IMG/VR virus record: IMGVR_UViG_3300028034_000051
Location: 1-64,000 of that record
Length of the DNA: 64,000 nucleotides
Source of the DNA: a virus
Reading direction: 5' to 3' (one strand)
Numbering within the stretch: position 1 is the stretch's first letter; each line of letters starts with the position of its first letter. Below, piece after piece: positions 49,901-58,574 of this stretch. Both the position numbers and the translations under genes were made by a program. Below the pieces are notes generated by a model. The model saw only the letters and a program-made list of their open reading frames with translations, searched no databases and was not told the DNA's origin.

Positions 49901-51473
49901 TAACTGGTTTGATATCAAATTCTAATTCTTCAGTTCTGCCTGCATAATTCCATTCAATTGCTGAGCTAACCTTGTAATAAATATGAGCATATTTCCAGTA
50001 ATGATCTACTGGCTTATCGTATGTTACATGAATAACAGGCACATAAGACCCATCTCCTATCAACTCGCCACTTTCAACTGCTGTTAAATTAAGTACATTA
50101 TCCGGCTTAGCAAATGGATTAGGCAACGTAGAATCTTTTTTAGGTTGCTCTACTACTCCCGAATCTGAATATATTGCATCATTATATTCCTGGCAAACTA
50201 ACCTCATTTCGTCATTCTCTTCTTCGTGAATCTCTAAAATACGAAACTCTTTATCTACCCAACCAGGAACATCATGACTTACTGTAATTACATCTCCCAC
50301 TTCACAATGCAAACTATCTATCCCTACTTTGAATTCACAAAATGTAGAGCAAAATTTAGCTTTTTTCTGATAGAACCTTGCTAATCTTCCGGCCTGGTTA
50401 AACCGGTTGATTCCAAGTAGAGATATAGTCTTATCTACTACTTCCCCTCTCTTTTCAATATCTCGATCGTCGGTATATTGAGCGTATACTTTTTGCCAAT
50501 TTTTATTAGGATCCGTATACTGGACTAAAACTTTGTTAGGAACTTCTTTTCTACTACTTTTATTGTAACTAAACGAATCCTCAACTATATTATCCATGGT
50601 GTAACTCTGCACCGGTGCTTCCGGCATATCTGCTTTAAGTCTTAATTCTCCACCTGAATAAAGTAAAAATGCTCTAAAAGTACCAAGTATACTTTGAATA
50701 ATATCTAAACTAGATTGTTTAGCGTCAATTACATAATCTAATTTAAACCTTGGAACTTGGTTACCGCTGCCATCATCAACCGTTTCATCACAATGATTAG
50801 CAACAGTTTTAAATGACTCTAAATCAATATGTTGCTTATCTATTCCCAGGCCATAACGTGAATTAGTTAAGAAATCAAGTAAACAATAAGCTGGATTTTG
50901 AGAGTATTGAGTAACCCAGCTAGAAGTACCATTATTCCATACTTCAACTTCCCTACCTTCTATAATAGAAGTTATAGTTGGAGTACCACTTAATTCTAAT
51001 TCTTCAGCATCCAAAGAAGCTGAAATGTAAGCTAAAAAAGGAAATGTTTCACCATTAAGATTAATACTATCTGCTGTTTGAGCCCGGTTTCCTAGCCTAA
51101 TATTAGCAGTTATGCTTACATTGTCTGCTTTAATTGAAGATATAGACTTAATAGGTCCTTCGGATACTCCAACTTGAATATCCATGTATTGATCATTATC
51201 ACCAGATATCTTTTGAAAAATTATATTACCGGCAACTCTATTTCTTCCGTATGCCACCGGAATAGGTAATTCTTGCGATTTTGTATTACGAATAGGGCCA
51301 AACGAATAAGTTGAAGAACTAGCTAATTGAGATTCTAATTCTTGGGCCTGTTGGTAATTATCGTAGCTTCTACCAAGCGAAAAACCCATCATTACTCCCC
51401 GAAGGATATTAGCCCCAATTGCTTCAGCTGTAAACCCTCCTATTACTGCTCCTATCGCTGCTCCAGCTCCCAA
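46911..51473 (-). CDS. Central tail tip protein, lambda J-like, with LamG-like insertion
   Basis: A 1,520-residue protein. N-terminal membrane-like glycine-rich helix (about 1-35), TipJ core (ELPIPVAYGRNRVAGNIIFQ, YSQNPAYCLLDFLTNSRYGL), fibronectin III-like domains (about 440-720) and a concanavalin/LamG-like domain (about 1,000-1,270; FTLHFEVAITKEYDDSTDRW, FVRENGTVTVYGDGTKKGTG). Forms the tip of a flexible tail and determines host specificity. Confidence 0.92.
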   Translation of the reverse strand: MGAGAAIGAVIGGFTAEAIGANILRGVMMGFSLGRSYDNYQQAQELESQLASSSTYSFGPIRNTKSQELPIPVAYGRNRVAGNIIFQKISGDNDQYMDIQVGVSEGPIKSISSIKADNVSITANIRLGNRAQTADSINLNGETFPFLAYISASLDAEELELSGTPTITSIIEGREVEVWNNGTSSWVTQYSQNPAYCLLDFLTNSRYGLGIDKQHIDLESFKTVANHCDETVDDGSGNQVPRFKLDYVIDAKQSSLDIIQSILGTFRAFLLYSGGELRLKADMPEAPVQSYTMDNIVEDSFSYNKSSRKEVPNKVLVQYTDPNKNWQKVYAQYTDDRDIEKRGEVVDKTISLLGINRFNQAGRLARFYQKKAKFCSTFCEFKVGIDSLHCEVGDVITVSHDVPGWVDKEFRILEIHEEENDEMRLVCQEYNDAIYSDSGVVEQPKKDSTLPNPFAKPDNVLNLTAVESGELIGDGSYVPVIHVTYDKPVDHYWKYAHIYYKVSSAIEWNYAGRTEELEFDIKPVSPEIYDVKVVSENRHGIKADFGTSPTTTITITGNENPPSDVTWATCTFEDKIVLQWNDIPDQDKSGFEIRTADMNWGQDTTANSELIYRGNALSHIKEPETVSETFYIKAFNRSGVYSANAVSVTVTNSVPPMPTLHINSTLSQLQLAVDDPNIKDLDIIEFQIDTDSNFGSPEIYKGKDFIREVPAIGDTTNYVRARFIDKLGQQGPWGSGSITPNLIDAKDINQSFNINPISDVTPSSGSLEQLWDMDTGLGPAFGSAPTITFEYPMQWFFDMVRFYPSVACNYYVQAWDKDTEAWIDVIGSSTSPVACNANQWNIKRFDNDKMVATNKMRIVFDAALTLYELKFWTVTLSDEILAQVLTLTGNMKVQSENSSTYIDANGITVSGSPAENEAGAQAKADSAESNAKAYANPTKPEDAHLWHFDRSLVSTDGVKPVGTPVATLRPNEGVFGGAVAIEEGTTNLAQNNYATGELAYSGTGYSFWTESYTFAKLGMSNGDKVTFSVDLKIDQARKDAGGEVRFYIYSKNPNGEWIGAVALSSTKTSYDRYSITFTRDDSVLGSDGNPADRLGFAIYHYPGTIDTGTSYAKRMQIESKSFSTSFVDGSRPNGVLDYKTPQIGTGDFTLHFEVAITKEYDDSTDRWQDVFNWWNSDHSGRWWCETAYQDIRVSGCPNAVNNFLPYEWHTVTFVRENGTVTVYGDGTKKGTGTVTQEMSRLEFGHSIKGVLIDELMISDKAHTNEEVLSWHKSNAPFYDAEPTIGAGNVQMYPGGMLINGEDGIEIVGSDGDRSILNDDHLKFYEAGSTIPHWYSKRVAYGVAQDGDYINLGWDKAPKVQTAIKSLMSYNVNYSGKTQTYESFASAISKDGFYAYGHSIIKGIEHVNDITDVTLDYQNPIWISSYTSQSDVTKLSVTFYTGDAPFPVNVYYKEYNDTGWTLYGSYGPTNKILIPNLPAGKYAIKIEIAKGSLIITKWSFWRDQIVDNGEVMWIAIEGGAD

Positions 51474-51475
51474 AC

Positions 51476-51883
51476 CTATTCACCTCCAATTCTCCATATT
51501 GAATGCAATCTATTTTTCCATCTATTCAAACGAGCAACTTCTACTTTTCTATCTTCTAATACATGAATAAATTTATTTCTACTAACTAAAACTCCACTAT
51601 GAGTAGGCACTTTGCAAAAACAAAAAACAACCACATCTAATGGTTGTTTACTTTCAAACTCTATTTTATTTGCATGTTTCTCTAACCCCTCAATAAATCG
51701 TTTAGGATCATCTTCATACCAATTCTTTTTAATTTTTCTACCATCATCATTTGGCAAGGTAATACCATTATCAGCAAGAAAATTAATTATAAGTCCAAGA
51801 CAATCTAACCCTTCCAAATCTCTTCCATTATGAGTATAAGATATTCCTATATACTTTCTAATGATATCCTGCATATTAACCAA
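51476..51883 (-). CDS. NlpC/P60 tail peptidase (lambda K-like)
   Basis: About 132-135 residues (TTG 51,883 or ATG 51,874). C40 peptidase motif RDLEGLDCLGLIINFLADNG (catalytic Cys near 28) and His in KVPTHSGVLVSRNKFIHVL. Located between the L-like and J-like genes as in lambda. It opens peptidoglycan locally. Confidence 0.9.
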   Translation of the reverse strand: MVNMQDIIRKYIGISYTHNGRDLEGLDCLGLIINFLADNGITLPNDDGRKIKKNWYEDDPKRFIEGLEKHANKIEFESKQPLDVVVFCFCKVPTHSGVLVSRNKFIHVLEDRKVEVARLNRWKNRLHSIWRIGGE

Positions 51884-52715
51884 ACTCTCTCGGATCTTTT
51901 ATTTCTGGTATAGCTAAGAAACCACCGTAATATTGGGTATTGGACCAAAATGCACAACCATGGCCAGCATCATAAGATTTGTCGCAACCTGTTTTCATGC
52001 TATATGAATCTCCAGCAGCTGCAGAAGAAAAAGGATAATCTACCTTTACATAGCCACTTCCGGATTCAATTATATCTCTAGTTTCATTACCAATTGTGAT
52101 GCTCCCATGCTTCCAGTAGTTATTTGTTTCAGTTATACCTGCATCATTAATAGTAAGATAATCGCTAGAAATACTATCAACAATACCACTTTTCGTCGGT
52201 ACTGTAGCTCCGCAAGTGTCTGGATTGCCAAATTGCCAGTTACAACTTACTTGATATTCTCGGCCTGGTAATTGTTTATCTAATGTATCTAACTTTGAAA
52301 CTACATTGACCTTCATAGCATTTTGAGTAATCTGCGGTGAATCCATTATACCATCAAAAACTACTACTTTATTTGCTGGATTGCCAAGAGCATCTAAGAA
52401 CACTTTCCAAATTTCAAGACTACGGCCACGGAATTCTGTATTAGCAATATAAGATGACATTTCTCTACTAACATTGTCGATTGAAACTGAGGTTTCATCT
52501 ACTTTAGTGTCTACATTAGTTGAAATTGTGTCTCTGCTAAATGCAAAAGCTGTGTATGTTTGTGGATTATCATTTTCATCGAAAAACTCAATGTCTTCTG
52601 GATGATTAGCCAAGTATAATGTTGTTTCATCAAGATGTACTAATAATAATTCTACTGGCCGGTTCGCTTCTTTGTCCTTTTCCATTGTTACGTTAGTACT
52701 TAAATCACGAGACAT
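51876..52715 (-). CDS. Tail tip protein, DUF2163/lambda L-like
   Basis: A 279-residue protein. N-terminal DUF2163 domain (VELLLVHLDETTLYLANHPE, FSRDTISTNVDTKVDETSVS) and C-terminal BR0599 region with four conserved Cys: CNWQFGNPDTCGA and CDKSYDAGHGCAFW. The Cys layout fits the iron-sulphur site reported for lambda gpL. Confidence 0.9.
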   Translation of the reverse strand: MSRDLSTNVTMEKDKEANRPVELLLVHLDETTLYLANHPEDIEFFDENDNPQTYTAFAFSRDTISTNVDTKVDETSVSIDNVSREMSSYIANTEFRGRSLEIWKVFLDALGNPANKVVVFDGIMDSPQITQNAMKVNVVSKLDTLDKQLPGREYQVSCNWQFGNPDTCGATVPTKSGIVDSISSDYLTINDAGITETNNYWKHGSITIGNETRDIIESGSGYVKVDYPFSSAAAGDSYSMKTGCDKSYDAGHGCAFWSNTQYYGGFLAIPEIKDPREFG

Positions 52716-53054
52716 TTATAACACCTCCACTAAAGGCAATCCAAACTTAAACATCAAATCATAAAATACTTCTCGACTAAGCTTATCTACTCCAAAACGG
52801 ACTTTGATCACTTCTCCAGTTCTCGGATGAGTCCAGTTAAAAACTTCAAATTTACCTTTTCTTGCTTTAAAAAAGTTATATATTTCATCAGCAGGAGTTT
52901 CCTGCTTTTCAAATTTAAGCTGAAATTTGCGTTTTGGACTTCCTTTACTTCTACGCTGTTCTTTGCCTGATTCAAACTTGGTAATCAAAGTATTATATTT
53001 TATATCTTCTGTCCTTACTCTGTGAGCAGGCCATATGAATTCTGGTAGTGCCAT
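52716..53054 (-). CDS. Minor tail protein, lambda M-like
   Basis: A 112-residue protein of the phage minor tail (gpM/DUF2460-like) family: EFIWPAHRVRTEDIKYNTLI, SPKRKFQLKFEKQETPADEI, FKARKGKFEVFNWTHPRTGE. Order M-L-K-J is as in lambda. Confidence 0.88.
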   Translation of the reverse strand: MALPEFIWPAHRVRTEDIKYNTLITKFESGKEQRRSKGSPKRKFQLKFEKQETPADEIYNFFKARKGKFEVFNWTHPRTGEVIKVRFGVDKLSREVFYDLMFKFGLPLVEVL

Positions 53055-53080
53055 ATCACCACCTCCATTTTATTGCATAA

Positions 53081-53107
53081 AAAACCACCTTCTTAAAAGG
53101 TGGTTAA
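53081..53107 (-). terminator. Terminator of the moron
   Basis: AACCACCTT/AAGGTGGTT nine-base perfect stem, five-base loop, followed on the minus strand by TTTTTTAT. It ends the moron unit and lies before the M-like gene ribosome site. Confidence 0.88.
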
Positions 53108-53115
53108 AAACTTTA

Positions 53116-53217
53116 TTAACAATATTTATTTATTAAATTGGCAATTTCACTCTTAGGTATGTCGCTTTTGTCTTTTTTAGAATAAACAATAACTAGAACA
53201 TCATACTGGCCTGCCAT
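53116..53217 (-). CDS. Moron peptide 2
   Basis: A 33-residue peptide (ATG 53,217, GGGGGAGT upstream): AGQYDVLVIVYSKKDKSDIP, KSEIANLINKYC. It follows moron gene 1 by three bases. Function unknown. Confidence 0.55.
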   Translation of the reverse strand: MAGQYDVLVIVYSKKDKSDIPKSEIANLINKYC

Positions 53218-53220
53218 CAA

Positions 53221-53373
53221 TTACTCCCCCTGGGCTTCTTCCTCTTCTAAAAAATCGTCTATAGATGTTTTAGGCAATTTACCTTCTCTCATTAATTGCA
53301 TTTCTTTTAATGATTCTTTTAATGATTCACGTGGGGAGTGTTCTTCAATTTCAGTTTTAGCTACGGCACTCAT
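53221..53373 (-). CDS. Moron protein 1, antitoxin-like
   Basis: A 50-residue protein from ATG 53,373 (AAGGAGGGGGATAAT upstream). The helical part SPRESLKESLKEMQLMREGK and LPKTSIDDFLEEEEAQGE resembles the tails of small antitoxins or prophage regulators. It has its own promoter and terminator. Confidence 0.6.
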   Translation of the reverse strand: MSAVAKTEIEEHSPRESLKESLKEMQLMREGKLPKTSIDDFLEEEEAQGE

Positions 53374-53480
53374 ATTATCCCCCTCCTTTTTATGATTATA
53401 TCCATTATCATCACACATATCCATCACCTCGTAAGATTATACTCTCCAGATGACGAAAATATTATTTACTTTGTAACTTA

Positions 53481-53509
53481 ATTATAGCACTTTATATCTT
53501 GAATGTAAA
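53481..53509 (-). promoter_or_regulatory. Moron promoter
   Basis: Minus strand TTTACA (53,504-53,509), 17 bases, TATAAT (53,481-53,486), in the gap between the tape measure gene and the small genes. It could be active in the lysogen. Confidence 0.85.
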
Positions 53510-53592
53510 GATATGAGAGTCAAAATATTTATTCAATACTTAGAAACTTTCTGCAGTCTTATCCATTTATTTTTTCTTTGTACATGCTTTTT

Positions 53593-55977
53593 TTATAGAT
53601 TTTGTTTAATTGTCTTCCTAGTTAACCCATTCTTTTTAATATCATTATTGACCACACCAGTGATAGCCTCTGGATTTCTAGCAGCAAGATCAGCAAATGA
53701 TTTAGCATCGACAGCATTAATATTTATATTGTATGTTTCTCCTCCTGACCCTTGATTGTTTAGAAAAGCTTTAGTATCTTCTCTGCTAAGTATAAGTTCT
53801 CCAGTTTGAGCTTTGATTAACCTTTCATCATTAGCTAATGGCTTTAGTCCCACCATGCCGCCTGAATGATAAGCATCTACCAATCCTCTTGCAGTTACAA
53901 GACCACCATTATGAGCCGTTGGAAAACCAGCAAAACTTAATACACTGTTAACTGCGGGTCCTACAATAGCTTTTTGAATCACTAATGATGCTACTTGATC
54001 AAGAAAATTATCAAAAACTTTACTTAAGCTTTTACCTTTAGCAATAGCAGCGGATAATCCTGAAATCATTTGGTTTTTAAACCTAATAAATTGCTCTCGA
54101 GCACTTTTAATTCTTTCAGTCATATTTTTCCAGGTCATTTCTTTCTTTAAAGCTGCATAATGGTTTTTAGCCCGGTTTATCACTTTAACAAATTTTTCCC
54201 ATACACTTAAAGTAGGTAATTTTTCAGGAACATCACCTACTTTAATCGGGCCCATTCCTCCTTTATCAGCTCCTCCTTTTTTATCTCCTATATCAACATC
54301 GATAGTGAGTTTCCCTTTGAAAGCATCTACTATTTTTTTAATTTGTTTATATAACTCGGGGGCTCTCTGCTTAACTAAAATTAATATTTCATCAAAAGTA
54401 TCTTTTGCTGTTTGTTTCATAGCTTCCCACAGTTCGCCCATTCCTTTTTTAGCTTTTTCAGACCACTTTTTGATTTCTCCAGCAATCTCTGGAGCTTTTT
54501 CTTTGACTATCTCAAATGTTTTATCTAAGTTTTTACCTATATTAGCTATGTGGTCTTCACCAACTCCTTCAAGAATCTGCCCAAGAAAACCATCATGTTC
54601 TTTTCCAACATTTTTATAAGATTTTTCTACATTATCTGCTACACTAGCAAATTTTACACCAAACAATTCAAGTTTTTTCATTATCCAATCTAAAACTCCA
54701 CCTATAAATTTAGCTATTTTATCCCAATTATTTTTAACAACTTCATAAGACATAACAGCTACATTTTTAACTACTACATAAAAATCCAAGTTTCTATTAA
54801 TCAACCATTTTAATATTTTCCAAACAGAATTAAAAGCAGATTTGAATTTATCAAAAAAGTAACTTGCTGTTTTATTGCCACCGTTCATAATATTATCATA
54901 CCATTCTTTAAAATTGTTCCATAATTGGTCTAAATAATCTCTAACCCCCCAAAGATTTTGTTTCCACGCCGAATAAAAAGTATAGGCTAAAGCAATTATA
55001 ATCGTCACAGGGTTAGTTAAAGAAACAAAAGCACTTGCCACAACACTTAAGGCTCCAATAATTGCTTCTATTCCAATTACCAGGCCTGCCAGTCCTGCTA
55101 TAGCTGATAACAATCCTGTAGCAAAAAGTCCAATTTGGACTATGTTTTGATGAATAGAATCCGGTAGTTCATTGAATGCCTTTATAGCTTCTCTAGCTTT
55201 ATTAACAACCTTTGTGGCAATTGGTAATAAATACGAACCTAACTCTTCTCTGGCATTACGAACCTCTCCCAAAAAACCACGCCAGGAGTTAGCTAGTTCA
55301 TCTCTAGTTCTAACAGCATCTCCTTGAATTTCACTCATTTTTTCCATGATTACATTATATCTAAGCATAACTTTCTCCGACTCTGTCATTTCCCGAACCG
55401 ATTTCTCAATTCCATTCTTTAAAGCATATTGCTCCAAAGCAGCTTGTTGTGTATTAAAACCGAGCCTTTTTAAAGCTTCTGCTTCTCCTGTTAAAGCTCC
55501 AGTAAGAGCTTCAAATGCTCTGTCTGTTTTTATATTCCTAAAAGAAGATAAATCTACTGCTAATTTTGTTATAGCTTTACTCATTTCGGCAGCTTCTTTT
55601 TTGCTTTCAACCATGTTTTTTAACATGCTCATAGAAGTACCTACATAATTTTTAATTGCATAATCTGATCTATTAACTGCCTCTGCTGTTTGCTCAGCCC
55701 ATTCATTGATATCATCTGCCATTGCTCCAAAGCTAACCTCTATTACATTCTGTAATTCCTTAGCATCAGATGCAGCTTTAATCAAAAATCCACCTGCTGT
55801 ACCAATCCCTGCTAAGGCTGCCGTTGCTAATGCCCCGGCACGTTTAATTCCATTAGCTGCTGTTTTAGCTGTATTTGATAGATCTTTCAAACCTCTTTTT
55901 GCCGTGTTAATACCACTTTTAAGTCCGCTAGTACCTGCTTTTATTCTTGCTAATATGCTTCCTGCATTATACGCCAT
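53593..55977 (-). CDS. Tail tape measure protein (prophage 2)
   Basis: A 794-residue protein: N-terminal coiled coil (NTAKRGLKDLSNTAKTAANG), conserved tape-measure motif (MADDINEWAEQTAEAVNRSD, MSKAITKLAVDLSSFRNIKT, ALTGALTGEAEALKRLGFNT), hydrophobic segments around 275-350, and long helical C-terminus. The length predicts a tail of roughly 120 nm (inference). Confidence 0.93.
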   Translation of the reverse strand: MAYNAGSILARIKAGTSGLKSGINTAKRGLKDLSNTAKTAANGIKRAGALATAALAGIGTAGGFLIKAASDAKELQNVIEVSFGAMADDINEWAEQTAEAVNRSDYAIKNYVGTSMSMLKNMVESKKEAAEMSKAITKLAVDLSSFRNIKTDRAFEALTGALTGEAEALKRLGFNTQQAALEQYALKNGIEKSVREMTESEKVMLRYNVIMEKMSEIQGDAVRTRDELANSWRGFLGEVRNAREELGSYLLPIATKVVNKAREAIKAFNELPDSIHQNIVQIGLFATGLLSAIAGLAGLVIGIEAIIGALSVVASAFVSLTNPVTIIIALAYTFYSAWKQNLWGVRDYLDQLWNNFKEWYDNIMNGGNKTASYFFDKFKSAFNSVWKILKWLINRNLDFYVVVKNVAVMSYEVVKNNWDKIAKFIGGVLDWIMKKLELFGVKFASVADNVEKSYKNVGKEHDGFLGQILEGVGEDHIANIGKNLDKTFEIVKEKAPEIAGEIKKWSEKAKKGMGELWEAMKQTAKDTFDEILILVKQRAPELYKQIKKIVDAFKGKLTIDVDIGDKKGGADKGGMGPIKVGDVPEKLPTLSVWEKFVKVINRAKNHYAALKKEMTWKNMTERIKSAREQFIRFKNQMISGLSAAIAKGKSLSKVFDNFLDQVASLVIQKAIVGPAVNSVLSFAGFPTAHNGGLVTARGLVDAYHSGGMVGLKPLANDERLIKAQTGELILSREDTKAFLNNQGSGGETYNININAVDAKSFADLAARNPEAITGVVNNDIKKNGLTRKTIKQNL

Positions 55978-56279
55978 TAATCTTCACCTCCCTCTTCAGT
56001 ACTGTCAAACACTTCTACATTTGGATTCTGCATCATTTGCTTACTTTCATTAGCTAATCCAATGCTTGCAAAGTCCTGTTGACCACTTTTATTTTGACTA
56101 TCATTTTGCTTAAGTTCAATAATCTTCTCCGGTGGATCATCAGCAAATGCAGCTCCAATAGCAAAACGCAAAATATTATATTCTAAATTAGCTTCTTTCA
56201 TCTTACGGTTTTGAATAGCAGCGTAAATATCAGCTATTTGTCTCGGACTATACCGGATCACAACTTCATCTGGCCCCAT
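55977..56279 (-). CDS. Tail chaperone T-part (expressed by -1 frameshift)
   Basis: A 100-residue frame from ATG 56,279 that remains open upstream to 56,384, in the -1 frame of the G-like gene. The open extension (LAVSRRSDEASDGSSEESAR) joins to the G-like protein at the slippery A AAA AAC site. It is best read as the C-terminal half of a gpGT-like fusion, as in lambda, and precedes the tape measure gene directly. Confidence 0.85.
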   Translation of the reverse strand: MGPDEVVIRYSPRQIADIYAAIQNRKMKEANLEYNILRFAIGAAFADDPPEKIIELKQNDSQNKSGQQDFASIGLANESKQMMQNPNVEVFDSTEEGGED

Positions 56280-56320
56280 TTTGTATTCAGTTGCAATTTC
56301 TTCTACTACTTCAAATTCTG

Positions 56321-56752
56321 TTACCCTCGCAGATTCTTCACTACTCCCATCACTGGCTTCATCACTCCTGCGAGAGACTGCAAGTTTTTTACTATTTCCC
56401 CCACTCTATTAACTTTGAATATAGCAGAAAACAATTCAATTTCTTTAGATAACGTTAAATTATCATCTAAAAACTCTTTATCTAGTCCAGCAGCAACTTC
56501 ATAGATTTCTAGTAATACATCATCACTTAAATAAAGCAATAAACCTTCAATTTCATTCTCAATATTTTCTAAATCAAAATCTAAATTACCACTATCTATG
56601 TCCTTAACCATCTTGCCTAATACTTTCATCAGTTTCTTATATTTCTTACGTGGCAACTCAGTAATCAAAACATCTTCATCACCAATTGTAATTTCAACTT
56701 CATCTGGAATAAGGACATCATCAACTCTATTTTCTTCACTCAAAAATAACAA
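56321..56752 (-). CDS. Tail chaperone G-part
   Basis: A 143-residue protein (VLIPDEVEITIGDEDVLITE, ELPRKKYKKLMKVLGKMVKD, VLLEIYEVAAGLDKEFLDDN), in the position of lambda gpG. Most ribosomes stop at 56,321; some shift to make the longer fusion with the T-part. Confidence 0.85.
   Translation of the reverse strand: MLFLSEENRVDDVLIPDEVEITIGDEDVLITELPRKKYKKLMKVLGKMVKDIDSGNLDFDLENIENEIEGLLLYLSDDVLLEIYEVAAGLDKEFLDDNLTLSKEIELFSAIFKVNRVGEIVKNLQSLAGVMKPVMGVVKNLRG
56326..56390 (-). promoter_or_regulatory. Programmed -1 frameshift signal
   Basis: Slippery heptamer A AAA AAC (56,390-56,384) in the right phase (GTA AAA AAC). Nine bases downstream, CTCGCAG (56,374-56,368) can pair with CTGCGAG (56,332-56,326), a stimulatory stem. 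After slippage no stop occurs before the T-part. Confidence 0.9.
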
Positions 56753-56765
56753 CCCCTTTCTATAA

Positions 56766-56788
56766 TAAAAGGCGGCCGTTAAGCCACC
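56766..56788 (-). terminator. Attenuator-like hairpin after tail tube gene
   Basis: GGTGGC/GCCGCC stem (56,771-56,788) followed on the minus strand by TTTTATTAT. Probably reduces expression of chaperone and later genes relative to tube. Confidence 0.6.
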
Positions 56789-56797
56789 TCAGTTAAT

Positions 56798-57655
56798 TTA
56801 TGCAGTTTCAAAGCTAGTTCTGTAATTGCTACCCATCTTGTTTCCAGCTAGATCTCTAACCTCTCCGGAAGCAAAAGCTAAATAAGTAGTTAATGAGCTT
56901 AAATCTACGTCCGGTGTGAATATGACTTTATTGGTTCCTTTATCATAAGCTAAGCTTCCTGATACTTCGGTTCCACTAGCATCAACAAGATTAAAGTTTC
57001 CGGAAGTAATATCTCTCTCTTGAATTGGCTCAGAGAAAGTCCATTCAACAGTAGTAGTCACTGCTACTGTTGTCGCTGCGTCAGTAGGACTTACGCTACT
57101 AACTGAAGGAGGAGTAGTGTCATCATATACATCTGTACGCTTACCAAACCGCTGCCCTTTAGGTTTAGTAGTGTCTTCAAGTACTAACATAGTAATTTCT
57201 TTGAGCGCTTCCCCTTCTTTATTGTAAGTAGTTTCCCCAATATCCATAGCAACTACTTTCCATAATTCCCATTTAGCAGTACCTCCACCAGGAGCAGGAC
57301 CATTAATATAAAGACAACGATAATTAACTGTGTCGTCTCCACCAAAATCTAGTACATTATTAGCTTCATCTATAGCACTATCTGGTAGATCCCAAGCAAG
57401 AGCCATATTTTCTAAAGTATCTTCTTTCATAGTAAAGGAAACTTCTAATCTTTCACCAATTTTCTTAACATCGATTACCGAAAGAAACTGGTCTGCTGTC
57501 GCTTCGTATAACTCTGTAGAATGATTATAGCTTACTCCACCTTCTGTCAATCCTACATCTCTAGAATTAGCTTCTGTATCACCATAAGCACCGACTAATA
57601 TTTGAGAATCACCCATTGTCAAATTGCCTGGTTGATTAGTCTGTCGTGTAACCAT
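56798..57655 (-). CDS. Major tail tube protein with Ig-like domain
   Basis: A 285-residue protein. Residues 1-185 are the tube domain (NLTMGDSQILVGAYGDTEAN, VSFTMKEDTLENMALAWDLP); residues about 190-285 a bacterial Ig-like (Big_5) domain (DTTPPSVSSVSPTDAATTVA, VEWTFSEPIQERDITSGNFN). Ig domains decorate the tube of many siphophages. Confidence 0.9.
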   Translation of the reverse strand: MVTRQTNQPGNLTMGDSQILVGAYGDTEANSRDVGLTEGGVSYNHSTELYEATADQFLSVIDVKKIGERLEVSFTMKEDTLENMALAWDLPDSAIDEANNVLDFGGDDTVNYRCLYINGPAPGGGTAKWELWKVVAMDIGETTYNKEGEALKEITMLVLEDTTKPKGQRFGKRTDVYDDTTPPSVSSVSPTDAATTVAVTTTVEWTFSEPIQERDITSGNFNLVDASGTEVSGSLAYDKGTNKVIFTPDVDLSSLTTYLAFASGEVRDLAGNKMGSNYRTSFETA

Positions 57656-57669
57656 TTATCTCACCTCTC

Positions 57670-58068
57670 TTAATAATATTTAATTCTTAAATGATAATTA
57701 CAACTAAATAAATCCCGACCATTCTCATCTTTTCCAATGTGGCCAGGCTCTCCTAACGCTTCGCTTACGTACACAAAAATGTAATCACCTAGCCAAAAAT
57801 TATTCTTATCTTTAAGTAAGCTATGAATTTTTTGCAATAAATCCATTCCAACAGAATAATCATCGTTTCTCACTTGAATCATTACTGTTGGATCAGAAGT
57901 AGTATCTTTTTTAGGCGCAAATCCTCCAGTATCAAAGATGGTAATGCAATTAACAGGAGAGGAAGGTTTACTGCCATAATAGATATCACCACCAACATCA
58001 TTTGGTTTAAAAGCCCCAATACTGTTGGTAGCTAAGTATTTACATATTTCTTCACTAAGTACCGACAT
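57670..58068 (-). CDS. Tail terminator-like protein
   Basis: A 132-residue protein with SVLSEEICKYLATNSIGAFK, NCITIFDTGGFAPKKDTTSD and MIQVRNDDYSVGMDLLQKIH, the pattern of minor capsid/tail terminator proteins. Overlaps the gp10-like gene by one base. Confidence 0.78.
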   Translation of the reverse strand: MSVLSEEICKYLATNSIGAFKPNDVGGDIYYGSKPSSPVNCITIFDTGGFAPKKDTTSDPTVMIQVRNDDYSVGMDLLQKIHSLLKDKNNFWLGDYIFVYVSEALGEPGHIGKDENGRDLFSCNYHLRIKYY

Positions 58069-58574
58069 TATACTCCTCTCCCTTCCTTATCTAATGCATT
58101 TTCAATAGCTTCAGCTAAGCCTTCAATATAATCTTTAGCATTTTCTTTCAATGGCTTTTCCAAGTATTTAGCTTCTCCACCTTTAGGATGATTAAGGTCT
58201 AACTCCTCATGTTGATATGTAGCATATGGAGTGTTAAAGACCACTTCTCCAATTAACTCATTCATCAATCTCTGTAATGATATATTTCCAGTCTGATAAT
58301 CTCTTATTAATTCAGCAGTTCCTTCACTTACTTGCTCTGTATGAGCTACTTGATCATCGTTTACTTTTGCCAGTCCTGAACCTCTTAACGTTCCTTCATC
58401 AACCGGTGCCCTTCTCATTCCTTCACCTAGTAGATCATAAACGATATTTACCATTTCATCTATAACAGCTTGAATAGCAATTTCTTCAGCATCTTCTAAA
58501 GCTTCTTGGACCCGTTCTATATCATCTTCCAGTTTTTCAATATCTAACTCAAATAACGGTTCATCTTTATTCAT
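58068..58574 (-). CDS. HK97 gp10-like protein
   Basis: A 168-residue protein with RRAPVDEGTLRGSGLAKVND and VVFNTPYATYQHEELDLNHP then KGGEAKYLEKPLKENAKDYI: the diagnostic 'AP.D.G.LR' and 'Y..YQHE' motifs of gp10-like head-tail proteins. Confidence 0.88.
   Translation of the reverse strand: MNKDEPLFELDIEKLEDDIERVQEALEDAEEIAIQAVIDEMVNIVYDLLGEGMRRAPVDEGTLRGSGLAKVNDDQVAHTEQVSEGTAELIRDYQTGNISLQRLMNELIGEVVFNTPYATYQHEELDLNHPKGGEAKYLEKPLKENAKDYIEGLAEAIENALDKEGRGV

Noticed and set aside
53116-53373. Confident toxin-antitoxin call for the two moron genes
   Set aside because: Only the tail of protein 1 looks antitoxin-like; the 33-residue partner has no toxin feature, so I call it a moron only.
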